Assembly (NCBI GenBank): GCA_019232795.1
Contig: JAFANH010000071.1
Span: forward strand, 62,001-126,000
Source of the DNA: Burkholderiaceae bacterium
Lineage (GTDB): Bacteria; Pseudomonadota; Gammaproteobacteria; Burkholderiales; Burkholderiaceae_D
DNA length: 64,000 nt
Direction: 5' to 3'
Part shown: positions 49,781-59,302 of the stretch, piece after piece
Layout of the letters: each line of letters opens with the position of its first letter
Position numbering within the stretch: the stretch's first letter is position 1
Position numbers and translations under genes: made by a program
Notes under the pieces: generated by a model
What the model was told of the DNA's origin: nothing
Database searches by the model: none
Seen by the model: the letters and a program-made list of their open reading frames with translations, nothing else

Positions 49781-50452
49781 ATGACAGAAAACAACCGCGA
49801 AGCGCGCAAGTTGCCCCATCTATTTCAGAAGAACCGCGAATGGGCGGCGGGCATTACTGCGCAGGATCCTGATTTTTTCAAGAAGCTGGCCATCCAGCAG
49901 ACCCCCGACTATTTGTGGATCGGCTGTTCCGATAGCCGCGTGCCGGCCAACGAGTTGATGGGCTTGCCTCCTGGCGAGGTATTCGTCCACCGCAACATTG
50001 CCAACGTGGTGGTCCATTCCGATCTGAATTTCCTGTCGGTACTGCAATTCGCCGTCGACGTCTTGTCGGTCAAGCACGTGATCGTTTGCGGCCATTACGG
50101 CTGCTCGGGCGTACATGCGGCCATGACGGGCCGGCGCGTCGGCTTGGCCGACAACTGGCTGCGTCACGTGCAGGACGTGCATCAAAAGCACGAGCGTTAC
50201 CTCGGCGAAGTCGTGAAAGACCGCGACCGTCAAGACCGCCTGTGTGAATTGAACGTGATCGAACAAGTGATCAACGTCTGTCAGACCACGATCGTGCAGG
50301 ACGCGTGGGAGCGCGGCCAGGAACTCACCATCCACAGCTGGGTGTATGGCGTGCACGACGGCCTGTTGCGCGACCTCGGGCTGGCAGTAAGCGGTGCGGA
50401 AGAATTGCCGGCGCTGCTGGCAAATACGCTGCAGCAGTATCAGGGCAAGTAG
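49781..50452 (+). CDS. can: Beta-class carbonic anhydrase
   Basis: A 223-residue zinc enzyme that interconverts CO2 and bicarbonate, supplying bicarbonate for carboxylases. Zinc ligands are Cys49 (in WIGCSDSRVP), His105 and Cys108 (in CGHYGCSG); Asp51 and Arg53 form the catalytic dyad. The VFVHRNIANVVVHSD segment and C-terminal VYGVHDGLLRDLGL fit the Can/CynT type. The length equals E. coli Can (220). It stands alone and is followed by a hairpin of the CCCCTCTCCC type. Confidence 0.95.
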   Translation: MTENNREARKLPHLFQKNREWAAGITAQDPDFFKKLAIQQTPDYLWIGCSDSRVPANELMGLPPGEVFVHRNIANVVVHSDLNFLSVLQFAVDVLSVKHVIVCGHYGCSGVHAAMTGRRVGLADNWLRHVQDVHQKHERYLGEVVKDRDRQDRLCELNVIEQVINVCQTTIVQDAWERGQELTIHSWVYGVHDGLLRDLGLAVSGAEELPALLANTLQQYQGK

Positions 50453-50471
50453 GCGCTACCCTCTCCCCCGT

Positions 50472-50497
50472 CCCCTCTCCCGCAAGCGGGCGAGGGG
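50472..50497. repeat. CCCCTCTCCCGC hairpin between can and panB
   Basis: CCCCTCTCCCGC and GCGGGCGAGGGG pair with one mismatch around a 2-base AA tip. It lies between convergent stops and may terminate both genes. It is a relative of the hairpin at 29061-29088. Confidence 0.7.
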
Positions 50498-50522
50498 AGT
50501 TGAACGGAGGCAGAACTTAGGG

Positions 50523-51383
50523 TCAGAAGCAGTGTTCGGGGGCCGGAAAGGAAGCGTCCTTGACCGCGGCAATATAGGCCAGCACGGCGGCATCGATGTT
50601 GGACTGACCCTCCATGAAATTCTTCACGAAGCGGGCTTTCTTGCCGGGGAACACGCCCAGCATGTCATGCATCACCAGCACCTGACCGGAGCAATCGGGG
50701 CCGGCGCCGATGCCTATGGTGGGGATGTACAGGGAATCGGTCACCTGCTTGCCTAGCGTGGAAGGGATTGCCTCGATGACGATCATCGAAGCGCCGGCAT
50801 GCTGCAGAGCCAGGGCATCGGTCAATAGCTGTTCGGCGCTGGCCGTGGTCTTGCCCTGTACCTTGTAACCGCCCAACTGGTGCACCGATTGCGGCGTCAG
50901 GCCGACGTGGGCACAGACCGGTACGGCGCGTTCGACGAGAAAGTACACCGTCTCGGCCAGCCAGGCGCCGCCTTCGAGTTTAACCACGTGCGCGCCGGCC
51001 TGCATCAGCTTGACAGCGTTGGCAAAGGCCGTTTCGGGTGTGCCGTAAGTGCCGAACGGCATGTCGGCAACCAGCAAGGCCGTTTGGTTGCCGCGCGCCA
51101 CGCTTGCGGTGTGATAGGCGATCTCGTCGAGCGTGACCGGTAACGTCGACAGCTGGCCTTGGCAGACCATGCCAAGCGAGTCGCCGACCAGCAGCACGTC
51201 GACGCCGCAGCGGTCCATGAGAGCGGCGAAGCTGGCGTCGTAGCAGGTCAGCATCGTGATCTTTTCGCCCGATTCGCGCATGGTTTGCAGGCCAGGTGCG
51301 GTGACTGCTCGGGTACGCAGCGTGCCCTGCTTGTTCTCCTGCACTTGTCCCGCAGCGTGCTTGTCTTGCAAATATCCAGCCAT
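50523..51383 (-). CDS. panB: 3-methyl-2-oxobutanoate hydroxymethyltransferase
   Basis: A 286-residue enzyme of pantothenate and CoA synthesis that makes ketopantoate from alpha-ketoisovalerate and methylene-tetrahydrofolate. Diagnostic segments are [36 protein letters not shown], the VVADMPFG-type [45 protein letters not shown] and the [20 protein letters not shown] segment with the catalytic Glu region ([12 protein letters not shown]). ATG 51383 follows the kinase stop by 2 bases; the upstream TTG 51389 overlaps it. It is the last gene of a seven-gene minus-strand run. panC is not adjacent. Confidence 0.96.
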   Translation of the reverse strand: MAGYLQDKHAAGQVQENKQGTLRTRAVTAPGLQTMRESGEKITMLTCYDASFAALMDRCGVDVLLVGDSLGMVCQGQLSTLPVTLDEIAYHTASVARGNQTALLVADMPFGTYGTPETAFANAVKLMQAGAHVVKLEGGAWLAETVYFLVERAVPVCAHVGLTPQSVHQLGGYKVQGKTTASAEQLLTDALALQHAGASMIVIEAIPSTLGKQVTDSLYIPTIGIGAGPDCSGQVLVMHDMLGVFPGKKARFVKNFMEGQSNIDAAVLAYIAAVKDASFPAPEHCF

Positions 51384-51385
51384 GA

Positions 51386-52027
51386 TCAATCCCCAAGATT
51401 AAAAAAATCGCGCTTGCCGCGCATGTTTTTGATGCGCGCCGCCAGCAAGTTGAAATCGTCGTCGCGGTCGATGGGGTTCAGATTCGTCGCGTTGACGGTC
51501 AGCAGCGGCGCGGTTTCATAATGATAAAAGAAGCGGCTGTAGCTTTCGCACAGTCGGACCAGGTAGGCCTCGGAAATGTCGCTTTCCATCGGTATTGCGC
51601 GCTTCTTGATCCGTTCGATCAAAACCTCCGGCTCCGCCTGCAGATAGATTACCAGATCGGGCTTCGGCGCTTGTGGGCGCAGATGTTCGTATAGCTGGCG
51701 GTACAGGCTCAATTCATCGTCGCCCAGTGTGAGTTCGGCAAAAATCGGATCCTTGTCCAGCAGAAAATCGGAAATGACCGGGGCGCTGAATAAGTCGGTC
51801 TGGGCCAGATCGCGCAACTGGTTCATGCGCTGGAACAGGAAGAACATCTGGGCCGGCAGCGCATAGCGCGCGGCGTCCCGATAGAATTTTTCCAGAAACG
51901 GATTTTCCTGCGGAAGTTCGAGCAGGGTCTGTCCCCCCAGGCCCTGGGCCAGTTTGCGCGCCAGCGAGGTCTTGCCCACGCCGATCGGGCCTTCCACCAC
52001 GATGAATTTGCAGCGATCGAGATCCAT
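51386..52027 (-). CDS. Deoxynucleoside kinase (deoxyadenosine/deoxyguanosine kinase type)
   Basis: A 213-residue salvage kinase of the dNK/TK2 family. The P-loop [18 protein letters not shown] (10-27), the base-binding [15 protein letters not shown] region, the DRx-like [17 protein letters not shown] segment, and the LID sequence [22 protein letters not shown] all fit. Relatives phosphorylate dA, dG or dC with ATP. It lies between folK and panB and starts 57 bases after folK; this pairing with folK and panB is common in betaproteobacteria. Exact nucleoside preference cannot be read from the sequence. Confidence 0.88.
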   Translation of the reverse strand: MDLDRCKFIVVEGPIGVGKTSLARKLAQGLGGQTLLELPQENPFLEKFYRDAARYALPAQMFFLFQRMNQLRDLAQTDLFSAPVISDFLLDKDPIFAELTLGDDELSLYRQLYEHLRPQAPKPDLVIYLQAEPEVLIERIKKRAIPMESDISEAYLVRLCESYSRFFYHYETAPLLTVNATNLNPIDRDDDFNLLAARIKNMRGKRDFFNLGD

Positions 52028-52084
52028 GTACGCTAGTTTCGAGAATGTGGTGTCGAGAATGCGGTATCGATGCCTGAATCGGGA

Positions 52085-52567
52085 TTATGCCCCGATACGG
52101 GTAATGGCTTGATCGGCTACGCCGGGTGCAAATTGATGGGCCGACCCTTTTCCCGGAATGCTGATGAAGGGATCGAGCTGCAACAGCGGGATAAGGGTGA
52201 ACGCGCGTTGCGTCAGGCGTGGGTGCGGCACCGTCAGCGTCTCGCTTTCGATGCGGTGGTCGCCGTACAGCAAAATATCGAGGTCTAGCGTACGCGGCGC
52301 GTTGATGTAAGGGCGTTCGCGTCCGTGCTCCGCCTCAATCGCTTGCAATGCCAGCAGCAGCTCGTGTGCATCGAGAGCGGTAGCTATGCAGACGACGGCG
52401 TTGATGTAATCGTCGCCGTGCGAATCGATGGGCGTGGTGCGGAACAGGCTCGATTGCGCACGCAGTGCCGTCGCCGGCAGTGCCGCCAGCTTTGCAATCG
52501 CCTGCTGCACGGTTGTGCTGGCATCGCCGAGATTGGCGCCGATGCCGATGTAGCTCAGAACCGACAT
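52085..52567 (-). CDS. folK: 2-amino-4-hydroxy-6-hydroxymethyldihydropteridine pyrophosphokinase
   Basis: A 160-residue HPPK that pyrophosphorylates 6-hydroxymethyl-7,8-dihydropterin in folate synthesis. Family segments are YIGIGANLGDASTTVQQAI, the SSLFRTTPI loop with DDYINAVV, and the signature ERPYINAPRTLDLDILLYG, which holds the Mg-binding Asp pair, followed by PHPRLTQRAFTLIPLLQL. The length matches E. coli FolK (159). It begins 3 bases after pcnB, as in E. coli where pcnB and folK are also adjacent. Confidence 0.96.
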   Translation of the reverse strand: MSVLSYIGIGANLGDASTTVQQAIAKLAALPATALRAQSSLFRTTPIDSHGDDYINAVVCIATALDAHELLLALQAIEAEHGRERPYINAPRTLDLDILLYGDHRIESETLTVPHPRLTQRAFTLIPLLQLDPFISIPGKGSAHQFAPGVADQAITRIGA

Positions 52568-52570
52568 GCT

Positions 52571-53944
52571 TTATGCCGCGCCTTCGGCGCCTCCAGCATC
52601 CTTACCCGGACCGCGCCGCGAGCGGCGCCGGCGAGAGCGTTTCTTGGCAGCAGCAGCCTCGCCGCCGTCTTTGGGCTTTTGCGCCAGCAGGGCCTCGCGC
52701 CCGGCGCCGTCGGCTTCCATGAAGGCGGTCCACCAATCGCCGATCTCGCGGTCGATTTCGCCCGATTCGCAGCGCAGCAGCAGGAAGTCGTAGCCGGCGC
52801 GCAGGCGCGGGTGTTCCAGCAGCTTGTAGGGCGATTTGCCGATGCGGCGCTCAAAGCGCGGCTGCATGGCCCACAGGTCGCGCATGTCGGAGGCGATCTT
52901 GCGTTGCAGGGCCAGCTTTTCCGTTTGCGCGTCCAGCACTTCGTCGGCGGCCAGGTGCAGGGCCGGAATCGGATATTCGCCGGCTGTCTGGTAAGCCGTC
53001 CACTTCTCCAGCACTTGATGCCAAAGCAGCGAAGCAAACAGGAAGCCGGGCGAAACAGGTTTGCCTTGCTTGATGCGCTGGTCGGTGTTGTTCAGCGCCA
53101 GCGTCACGAATTTCTCTCCGAGCGGCTGTTCGAGCACGACGTCGAGCAGCGGCAGCAAGCCGTGATGCAGACCCTGCTTGCGCAACTGCTGCAGGCAAGC
53201 CAGGGCTTGGCCGCTCATCAGCAGCTTCAGCATTTCGTCGAACACGCGCGCGGCCGGGACGTTGTTGATCAGCGGCGCCATCACGGCGATAGGTGCGCGT
53301 GTAGCCGGTTCGATGGTGAAGCCCAGTTTTGCGGCGAAGCGCACCACGCGCAGCAGGCGTACCGGATCTTCGCGATAGCGCGCCTCCGGCGCGCCTATCA
53401 TGCGCAGCGTCTTGCTGCGGATATCGGCCACGCCGCCATGGTAGTCGAGCACGCTTTGCGTCGCCGGGTCGTAATACATGGCATTGACGGTAAAGTCGCG
53501 CCGCACCGCGTCTTCATGCTGTTCGCCGAAGGTGTTGTCGCGCAGCACGCGGCCATGCACATCCTTGGGCGCGCCGTCGGAGGAAGCGCCGCGGAAGGTG
53601 GTGACCTCGATCTGTTCCTGCCCCATCATCACATGGACAATCTGGAAGCGCTTGCCGATGATGAAGGCGCGCCGGAACAGGCGCTTTACCTGCTCCGGAG
53701 TGGCGTCGGTGGCAACGTCGAAATCCTTGGGTTTGACACCGAGCAGCAGGTCGCGCACGGCGCCGCCGACGATGAAGGCCTTGAAGCCGGCATCCTGCAG
53801 CGTTTTGGTCACCTTGACAGCATTCGGCGACAGCATGCGAGGATCGATCGCATGTTCCTTGGCGCCGAGCACCGTCGGTTCATTGGCCGCGGATGCCGGC
53901 TGTTCCTTGGTTCCGAGAATGCGGCGAATCAGTTTTTTTATCAT
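52571..53944 (-). CDS. pcnB: Poly(A) polymerase I
   Basis: A 457-residue nucleotidyltransferase that adds 3' poly(A) tails and promotes RNA decay. The class II motif FIVGGAVRDLLLGVKPKDFDVATDATPEQVKRLFRRAFIIGKRFQIVHV carries the metal-binding DFD. The RRDFTVNAMYYD and EDPVRLLRVVRFAAKLGF segments distinguish the PcnB/CCA fold; the length and long C-terminal domain favour PcnB. The tail is Arg/Lys-rich (AAAKKRSRRRRSRRGPGK), as in E. coli PcnB, and likely binds RNA. Its ATG overlaps the stop of the HAD phosphatase gene by 4 bases (ATGA). Confidence 0.95.
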   Translation of the reverse strand: MIKKLIRRILGTKEQPASAANEPTVLGAKEHAIDPRMLSPNAVKVTKTLQDAGFKAFIVGGAVRDLLLGVKPKDFDVATDATPEQVKRLFRRAFIIGKRFQIVHVMMGQEQIEVTTFRGASSDGAPKDVHGRVLRDNTFGEQHEDAVRRDFTVNAMYYDPATQSVLDYHGGVADIRSKTLRMIGAPEARYREDPVRLLRVVRFAAKLGFTIEPATRAPIAVMAPLINNVPAARVFDEMLKLLMSGQALACLQQLRKQGLHHGLLPLLDVVLEQPLGEKFVTLALNNTDQRIKQGKPVSPGFLFASLLWHQVLEKWTAYQTAGEYPIPALHLAADEVLDAQTEKLALQRKIASDMRDLWAMQPRFERRIGKSPYKLLEHPRLRAGYDFLLLRCESGEIDREIGDWWTAFMEADGAGREALLAQKPKDGGEAAAAKKRSRRRRSRRGPGKDAGGAEGAA

Positions 53945-54621
53945 TGAACGCTATGGTCGAATAGATTCAAAATAGGCCAGCCGTGTTCGCGCGCGTGGGC
54001 GGCCAGCTTGGCGTTGGGGTTGGTGGCAACCGGATGCGTAACGGCCGACAGCAGGGGCAGGTCGGCCGCGGAGTCGCTATAGAAATGCGTCTGCTCGAAG
54101 CTTGCCAGCGATTTGCCCATGCCGGCCAGCCAGGCGCGCGTATGCGTTACCTTGCCCTCGCCTTGCGTGGGTGTGCCGCGCAGCCTGCCAGTCACCTCGC
54201 CGTCGACCGTGTATTCGGGTTCGGCGGCAATCAGATGCGTTACGCCGAGCGCCGCGGCGATCGGTGCAGTCACGAAACGGTTGGTGGCGGTAACGATGCA
54301 GATCAGGTCGCCGGCGTCGCGGTGCTTTTGCAGCAACTCGTGCGCCTGAGGCAGGATCACGGGGGCTATCACTTCGCGCATGAAGCGGCCATGCCACTGG
54401 TCCAACTGGCTGCGTTTGAAGCGCGCCAGCGTGCCGAGCGCGAAGTCGAGATACAAGACCGGGTCGAGCGTGCCGGCCTGGTATTGCGCGAAGAATTCGG
54501 CATTGCGGCGCGCGAAGGCATCGGGCTCAACCGCACCGATCTTTACCAGGAACTGCCCCCACTCGTAATCCGAGTCGAGCGGGATCAGAGTATGGTCGAG
54601 GTCGAACAGGGCCAGATTCAT
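53941..54621 (-). CDS. HAD-superfamily phosphatase, subfamily IB (SerB-like)
   Basis: A 226-residue cytoplasmic phosphatase. HAD motif I is LALFDLDHTLIPLDSDYEWG (residues 3-22, nucleophile Asp7), motif II CIVTATN, and motif III/IV YSDSAADLPLLSAV. The helical cap lies between motifs I and II. Members of this branch act on small phosphomonoesters such as phosphoserine or histidinol phosphate. No his or ser genes adjoin it, so the substrate is open. Both ends overlap neighbours by 4 bases (ATGA with hda upstream, ATGA with pcnB downstream), so it is translationally coupled within the run. Confidence 0.87.
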   Translation of the reverse strand: MNLALFDLDHTLIPLDSDYEWGQFLVKIGAVEPDAFARRNAEFFAQYQAGTLDPVLYLDFALGTLARFKRSQLDQWHGRFMREVIAPVILPQAHELLQKHRDAGDLICIVTATNRFVTAPIAAALGVTHLIAAEPEYTVDGEVTGRLRGTPTQGEGKVTHTRAWLAGMGKSLASFEQTHFYSDSAADLPLLSAVTHPVATNPNAKLAAHAREHGWPILNLFDHSVQ

Positions 54622-55304
54622 GTAGGCTCGCTTTCCAGTTGCAGCAATTCGCGCAGCAGAGGCAGCGTCATCGGCCGTTTGGTTTCGAGTGAATAGGTAT
54701 CGAGGGCGTCGAGCATGGAGACCAGAGAGCGCATATCGCGCCGGAAATGCGTGATGAGGTAGGGTATCACGCCGGGAGAGAGCGTCACGCCGCGTGCTGC
54801 CGCAGCCTGGGTGAGGGCGGAAATCTTTTCTTCGTCTGTCAGCGGGTGCACCTGGTAGATCAGGCCCCAGCCGAGCCGGGTACGCAAGTCTTCGCGCAGG
54901 GCCAGGCCGGCCGGAGCGACTGCACCGGCGGAAACCATGACGGCGCCATGTTCGCGCACTTGGTTGAACAGCGCGAAAGCTGCGACTTGCGAAGCTGCCG
55001 ACAGCTTGTCGCAATCGTCCAGCAGGTAGAGCCGGACGCTCTCATCGAAAAGAAAAACCGATTCGCCGGCATCGGCCGCAATGTAGCGCGCCGCGGGCTG
55101 GTTTGCCAGTGCCCGCAATAAATGCGTTTTGCCGGCGCCGGGCTCGCCCCAAAGATAAATGAAGCGTTCGCCGGTATGTTCAGCAGCACGATTCGCGGCG
55201 GCAAGCCCCGTCAGCAACTGCATCAATTCATGATTGGTGCCGCTGACAAAATTGTCCAGCGTTTGCGGCTTGACGGCCTCCAGGCCTAACAACATCTGCC
55301 TCAT
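54618..55304 (-). CDS. hda: DnaA-homolog protein Hda (regulatory inactivation of DnaA)
   Basis: A 228-residue single AAA+ domain protein related to DnaA domain III. With the sliding clamp it stimulates DnaA-ATP hydrolysis after initiation. It starts MRQMLLGLEAVKPQTLDNFVSGTNHEL; the N-terminal QMLLGLE could serve as the clamp-binding motif. Walker A is YLWGEPGAGKTHLLRAL, Walker B LYLLDDCDKL, then sensor regions LRTRLGWGLIYQVHPL. No C-terminal DNA-binding domain is present. Start is ATG 55304, with ATG 55307 and 55310 just before it overlapping the permease stop. The permease-hda neighbourhood next to purM is conserved in betaproteobacteria. Confidence 0.92.
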   Translation of the reverse strand: MRQMLLGLEAVKPQTLDNFVSGTNHELMQLLTGLAAANRAAEHTGERFIYLWGEPGAGKTHLLRALANQPAARYIAADAGESVFLFDESVRLYLLDDCDKLSAASQVAAFALFNQVREHGAVMVSAGAVAPAGLALREDLRTRLGWGLIYQVHPLTDEEKISALTQAAAARGVTLSPGVIPYLITHFRRDMRSLVSMLDALDTYSLETKRPMTLPLLRELLQLESEPT

Positions 55305-55306
55305 CA

Positions 55307-56389
55307 TCATCGCGTGTAGAAACTGCTGCTCAGGTAGGAATGACGGAGGTGCTTGATTGCGACCATGACGATGGCGGAAGCGGGCAAGGCCAGCAGCACG
55401 CCGACGAAGCCGAATAGCTGGCCGAACGCCAGCAAAGCGAAGATCACGGCCAGCGGATGCAGGCCGATGCGCTCGCCAACCAGGCGCGGCGTCAGGAAAA
55501 ATCCTTCCAGGATCTGGCCGCAGCCGTAGACGACGCCAACGAAGATCAAGCCTTGCCAGCCATCGAACTGCAGGATTGCGGCGATGGTGGCCAGCGCCAG
55601 GCCGAGCCCGAAACCGAGATAGGGGATGAACACCAGCAAACCGGTCACCAATCCAACCGGCAGGGCGACGTCGAAGCCGCATAGCGTCAGGGCAATCGAA
55701 TAATAGGCCGCCAATACCAGCATGACGGTCAATTGGCCGCGCAGATATTGCGCCAGCAAGCCGTCGACCTCCTGCGCGAATCCGGCGACGCGATCGACCC
55801 AGCGGCGCGGCACGCCGTTTAGCAGGCGCGCCAGCAGGGCATGCCAATCGAGCAGCAGATAGAACAGGACGACGGGAATCAGCACGAAAGTGGCAATCCA
55901 GCCCAGTACCGCAATTCCGCCGACCTTGGCGGAAGACAGGATGGCGCGCCCGATCTCTTCGCCGCTGCTGCTGAAATATTGGGTGGCGATGCTCTTGATG
56001 CCGGCACTGTCCAATTGGACATGCAGTCCATATTCCCGCAAAAGCGGCCCGAGGAAGGTATTGAGGCGGACCAGGAAGGTCGGAATCTGTTCCTGCAACA
56101 GCAGGTTCTCGGTGCGCAGCACCGGCGCCACCACCAGCACCAAGGCCAATACGGCGGCAAACAACAGGAGAACCATTACTGTGACAGCCAGCGAACGCGG
56201 CAGGTGAAAGCGGCCCAGCCGCCACGAAGCCAGCCAATCCACGCCGGGATTCAAGGCATAGGCCAGGATACCGGCCGCAATAAACGGCGTCAGCACCGGC
56301 CCCAGCGAAACCAGCAGCCAGAGCAGTGCGGCGGCAACGGCAAGCCATAAAACGGTTTGTTTTTGCTCCGGCGATATGGAAAATGGCAT
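55307..56389 (-). CDS. AI-2E family permease (PerM-like membrane protein)
   Basis: A 360-residue polytopic membrane protein of the AI-2E/UPF0118 family. Eight or so hydrophobic helices are visible: [63 protein letters not shown], then after a soluble segment (about 110-150) the core repeat [62 protein letters not shown] and [42 protein letters not shown] few members export AI-2 or act as Na+/H+ antiporters; most, including PerM, have no proven substrate. It heads the seven-gene run and is divergent from purM. ATG 56389 gives [16 protein letters not shown]. Confidence 0.87.
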   Translation of the reverse strand: MPFSISPEQKQTVLWLAVAAALLWLLVSLGPVLTPFIAAGILAYALNPGVDWLASWRLGRFHLPRSLAVTVMVLLLFAAVLALVLVVAPVLRTENLLLQEQIPTFLVRLNTFLGPLLREYGLHVQLDSAGIKSIATQYFSSSGEEIGRAILSSAKVGGIAVLGWIATFVLIPVVLFYLLLDWHALLARLLNGVPRRWVDRVAGFAQEVDGLLAQYLRGQLTVMLVLAAYYSIALTLCGFDVALPVGLVTGLLVFIPYLGFGLGLALATIAAILQFDGWQGLIFVGVVYGCGQILEGFFLTPRLVGERIGLHPLAVIFALLAFGQLFGFVGVLLALPASAIVMVAIKHLRHSYLSSSFYTR

Positions 56390-56512
56390 GAAATTAGGGG
56401 GCAAATAAGGCAATTTGCTAAAATACGGGTCTGCCTGGCTTGGAATACCCCGGGCCTTCGGGCATTCCTGGCAATAACCGCTTATTTTACCGTCTCTGCC
56501 GCCAAACTCATC

Positions 56513-57556
56513 ATGACATCCACTTCGAACGTATCTCTTTCCTACCGTGACGCCGGCGTCGACATCGATGCGGGGGATGCCCTGGTCGAGGCGATCAAGC
56601 CCTTCGCCAAGCGCACGGCGCGCGAAGGCGTGCTGGCCGGCATTGGCGGCTTCGGCGCCTTGTTCGAGGTCAGCAAGAAATACAAGGAGCCGGTGTTGGT
56701 ATCCGGTACCGACGGTGTCGGCACCAAGCTGAAACTGGCTTTTCACCTGAACAAGCACGATACGGTCGGCATCGACCTGGTGGCCATGAGCGTCAACGAT
56801 ATTCTCGTGCAGGGTGCCGAGCCGCTGTTTTTCCTCGATTATTTTGCCTGCGGCAAGCTCGACGTCCCCACGGCGACCGACGTGATCAAGGGTATTGCGG
56901 CCGGCTGCGAAATGGCTGGGTGTGCGCTGATCGGCGGTGAAACGGCTGAAATGCCGAGCATGTACCCCGATGGCGAGTACGACTTGGCCGGCTTTGCGGT
57001 CGGTGCCGTGGAAAAAGCCAAGATTGTCGACGGCCGCAAGATCGTCCCGGGCGACGTGGTACTCGGCCTGGCCTCTTCCGGCATCCACTCCAACGGCTAT
57101 TCGCTGGTGCGCAAGATCATTGAAGTGGCGCAGCCGGATTTGAACGCCGATTTCCATGGCCGCAAGCTGGCGGACGTGTTGATCGAGCCCACACGCATCT
57201 ACGTCAAACCCTTGCTGGCGCTGATGGCGTCGCTCGAAGTCAAGGGCATGGTGCACATTACCGGTGGCGGCCTGGTGGAAAACATTCCGCGCGTGCTGCA
57301 GCCGAACCTGACCGCCGTCCTGCAGCGCGATGCCTGGACCATGCCCCCGCTATTCGGTTGGCTGCAGCAGCATGGCGGCGTGGCCGACGCCGAAATGCAC
57401 CGCGTATTCAATTGCGGTATCGGCATGACCGTGATCGTTGCCAAGGAAAATGCCGATGCAGCCATGGCGCAATTGCGCGCTGCCGGCGAAACCGTGTACC
57501 GTATCGGCGAAATCCGCGAACGCGTCACTGGTGAGCATCAAACCATCGTCGTCTAA
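56513..57556 (+). CDS. purM: Phosphoribosylformylglycinamidine cyclo-ligase (AIR synthetase)
   Basis: A 347-residue enzyme of purine synthesis that closes FGAM to AIR with ATP. Hallmarks are [89 protein letters not shown] and the C-terminal [17 protein letters not shown] with [11 protein letters not shown]. The length matches E. coli PurM (345). ATG 56513 gives [15 protein letters not shown]; the frame is open upstream across the divergent promoter region but without homology. A TAAAAT at 56419-56424 may be part of its promoter. Confidence 0.96.
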   Translation: MTSTSNVSLSYRDAGVDIDAGDALVEAIKPFAKRTAREGVLAGIGGFGALFEVSKKYKEPVLVSGTDGVGTKLKLAFHLNKHDTVGIDLVAMSVNDILVQGAEPLFFLDYFACGKLDVPTATDVIKGIAAGCEMAGCALIGGETAEMPSMYPDGEYDLAGFAVGAVEKAKIVDGRKIVPGDVVLGLASSGIHSNGYSLVRKIIEVAQPDLNADFHGRKLADVLIEPTRIYVKPLLALMASLEVKGMVHITGGGLVENIPRVLQPNLTAVLQRDAWTMPPLFGWLQQHGGVADAEMHRVFNCGIGMTVIVAKENADAAMAQLRAAGETVYRIGEIRERVTGEHQTIVV

Positions 57557-57564
57557 TCCCTGAG

Positions 57565-57601
57565 GGCCGAGCTGATCGGCCGCCGGGGTTTTTCGCCGAT
57601 C
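57565..57601 (+). terminator. purM terminator
   Basis: GGCCGA (57565-57570) and TCGGCC (57576-57581) form a tight stem followed by GCCGGGGTTTTT. An alternative stem GATCGGC (57574-57580) with GCCGATC (57595-57601) encloses the T-run, so it may serve both this gene and the opposite-strand remnant. Confidence 0.6.
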
Positions 57602-57999
57602 AAAGACCTCCCTGGGACGGGCCATTGACCGGCTTGGCTTTGCCCATATCGTATTTCAGTGAATCGTAACGCGCCTTGGTGTCGCGCGTGGCGGAGTCCG
57701 CTTGCGCCGACGTTACCGTCGTCTGGTTGCTCATGTCACAGGGGATGGCCCCTTTTCGATTTTTCGCCGCACTCGCTCATTTTTTCCCAACCGTCGTCTG
57801 CCTGCGGATTGGGGCGCTTGTGGGCGCTGCCTGATTTCGCCCTGAACACAAAGCCATCGTAATTTACCTACTCGCCAAAGCGATAGTTATGGCCTTGTTC
57901 TCACGCGGGAGTCCCCTTGGCTGCCGTGTCGTCGGTAACAGCAACACCTGCCGTGGCGCAGCCAATCAGCATAGCGATCATCCAGACTGAATTCTTCAT
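57600..57999 (-). pseudogene. Decayed gene for a small exported protein
   Basis: On the minus strand an AAGGAG ribosome site (58007-58012) sits 7 bases before ATG 57999. A signal-like MKNSVWMIAMLIGCATAGVA is then read up to TGA at 57901. The same frame continues with protein-like EQGHNYRFGE, a TAG, and VNYDGFVFRAK...DDGWEKMSECGEKSKRG to a further TGA. In another frame, ATG 57734 to TGA 57600 reads MSNQTTVTSAQADSATRDTK and a further 24 residues. I read this as one gene of about 130 codons broken by two in-frame stops and a frameshift. Alternatives are a genuine 32-residue peptide plus a separate 44-residue one, or sequencing errors. The family is not recognised. 58013-58295 shows nothing further. 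Confidence 0.5.
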
Positions 58000-58295
58000 A
58001 CCGTATCTCCTTCAAATTGATTTGTAAGGTGTCGAAGCGTTGATCCAATAGCTTGGGAGCGACGACATCAGGTGTCAATTGGTTTCGTCAGGCACACTCT
58101 CTCGAACAAGCCAGTGGCTTGCCCGCGCTGTAGCCGGGAAGCCGAACGGCAAATGCCGGTTGGGCAAAATCGCAGACCGGTATTAGTCAACATGGAGAAT
58201 GTTTCCTGCATGTTCACGCAATGCCTCGCCTTGTGCGCATAGTGTTTCCCGGCAGAACGGGCTGGCCGAATACGGCGATGCCTGCGTGATGAACA

Positions 58296-59039
58296 TCAAA
58301 TTCCCAATGCCAGCCGGTAGGCGAAAAAGTCGGGCAAGCCGGCGGCACGGATTTTATTTGCCGTGGTAGCGTGGTCGTAAGGCACGCGAACGTAGGTCAA
58401 TTCGCTGGCCTCGTCATCGTACAAAGCGTAGCAGGCGGCCGGGTTGGCGTCGCGCGGCTGGCCGACCGAGCCTATGACTGCCAGCCAGCGGCGATGGGCA
58501 TGCAGCGCAATGGCGTTGCCTGCCTCAGGCATGGAAGCGGATATTTCGCCGTTTGGCGCCAGTTCGTAGAGCGCGGGTTCGTGAACATGACCGCAGAAAG
58601 TAATGCGGCTCCCGGTTCCCAGTATGCTGAGCATCGCCTCCTGGGGGCCGAGCACATAACTCCATTCCCGCGGTTGCGAGGCTTCGGCGTGCACGTAAAG
58701 GCACTCGTTGTCGCTGGCGGTGAACGGCAGATTGCGCAGGAATCCGAGCTGATCGGAATTGAGCCGGGAACGCGTCCAGGCAATGGCAGCGCGTGCCTCG
58801 GGATGCATCTGCTCTCGCGCTTCCTGCACAGTTGCCTCGTCATGGTTTCCGCACACAGCCAATGCACCACACTCAACGTAAGTGCGGACGGTATCGACGA
58901 CCCAAGCCGGATCGGCGCCGTAGCCGACCAGATCGCCGAGAAAGACATAGCGTTCGGCGCCGCGTTGTTCTGCGCTGCCGAGGCAAGCGGTTACCGCCTC
59001 ACGATTTGCGTGCAGATCCGTCAATATTGCAGTGAGCAT
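58296..59039 (-). CDS. Metallophosphoesterase (calcineurin-like)
   Basis: A 247-residue phosphoesterase with complete metal motifs: LTDLHANREAV (residues 6-16), FLGDLVGYGADP, VCGNHDEAT, LYVHAEASQP and the paired His in FCGHVHEPALYEL. IGSVGQPRDANPAACYALYDD gives the usual C-terminal strand. GYGADP and SVGQPRD are typical of the bacterial ApaH/YfcE-like group with unknown substrates. ATG 59039 gives MLTAILTDLHANRE; ATG 59063 is possible but adds nothing conserved. It is divergent from recA and related in fold, though not closely, to the protein encoded at 13977-14699. Confidence 0.88.
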   Translation of the reverse strand: MLTAILTDLHANREAVTACLGSAEQRGAERYVFLGDLVGYGADPAWVVDTVRTYVECGALAVCGNHDEATVQEAREQMHPEARAAIAWTRSRLNSDQLGFLRNLPFTASDNECLYVHAEASQPREWSYVLGPQEAMLSILGTGSRITFCGHVHEPALYELAPNGEISASMPEAGNAIALHAHRRWLAVIGSVGQPRDANPAACYALYDDEASELTYVRVPYDHATTANKIRAAGLPDFFAYRLALGI

Positions 59040-59203
59040 GGCTGGGCCTAGGGTGTTCGCCAAAAAAAGGACTGCCGGATAAGCTTACTCTTCCACCACC
59101 GCAGGCGACCAATCTTAGACAGGCATGATGGGCTCCAGTTTGTTTGCTTTTTGACAATTCAATAAATATTTAAAAATTTTCTCCATGCTGCTTGCACAAA
59201 GCA

Positions 59204-59219
59204 CTGTTTTTTTATACAG
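59204..59219 (+). promoter_or_regulatory. recA: LexA (SOS) box upstream of recA
   Basis: CTGTTTTTTTATACAG is a perfect CTGT-N8-ACAG LexA operator, 83 bases before the recA ATG. It overlaps the likely -10 region (TATACA, with TTGCAC upstream at 59192-59197), so LexA binding would block RNA polymerase. Confidence 0.88.
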
Positions 59220-59302
59220 TACAACCTGTCATCGAAATCGCGTTGAATGGCGCCGACGCAGCAAGCCACTTGAAATCACGCCACCACTATTGAAAGAAGC
59301 TC

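Noticed and set aside
57901-57903. TGA in the decayed gene considered as selenocysteine or programmed readthrough
   Set aside because: A TAG and a frameshift follow shortly after, and no stem-loop typical of selenocysteine insertion is evident.
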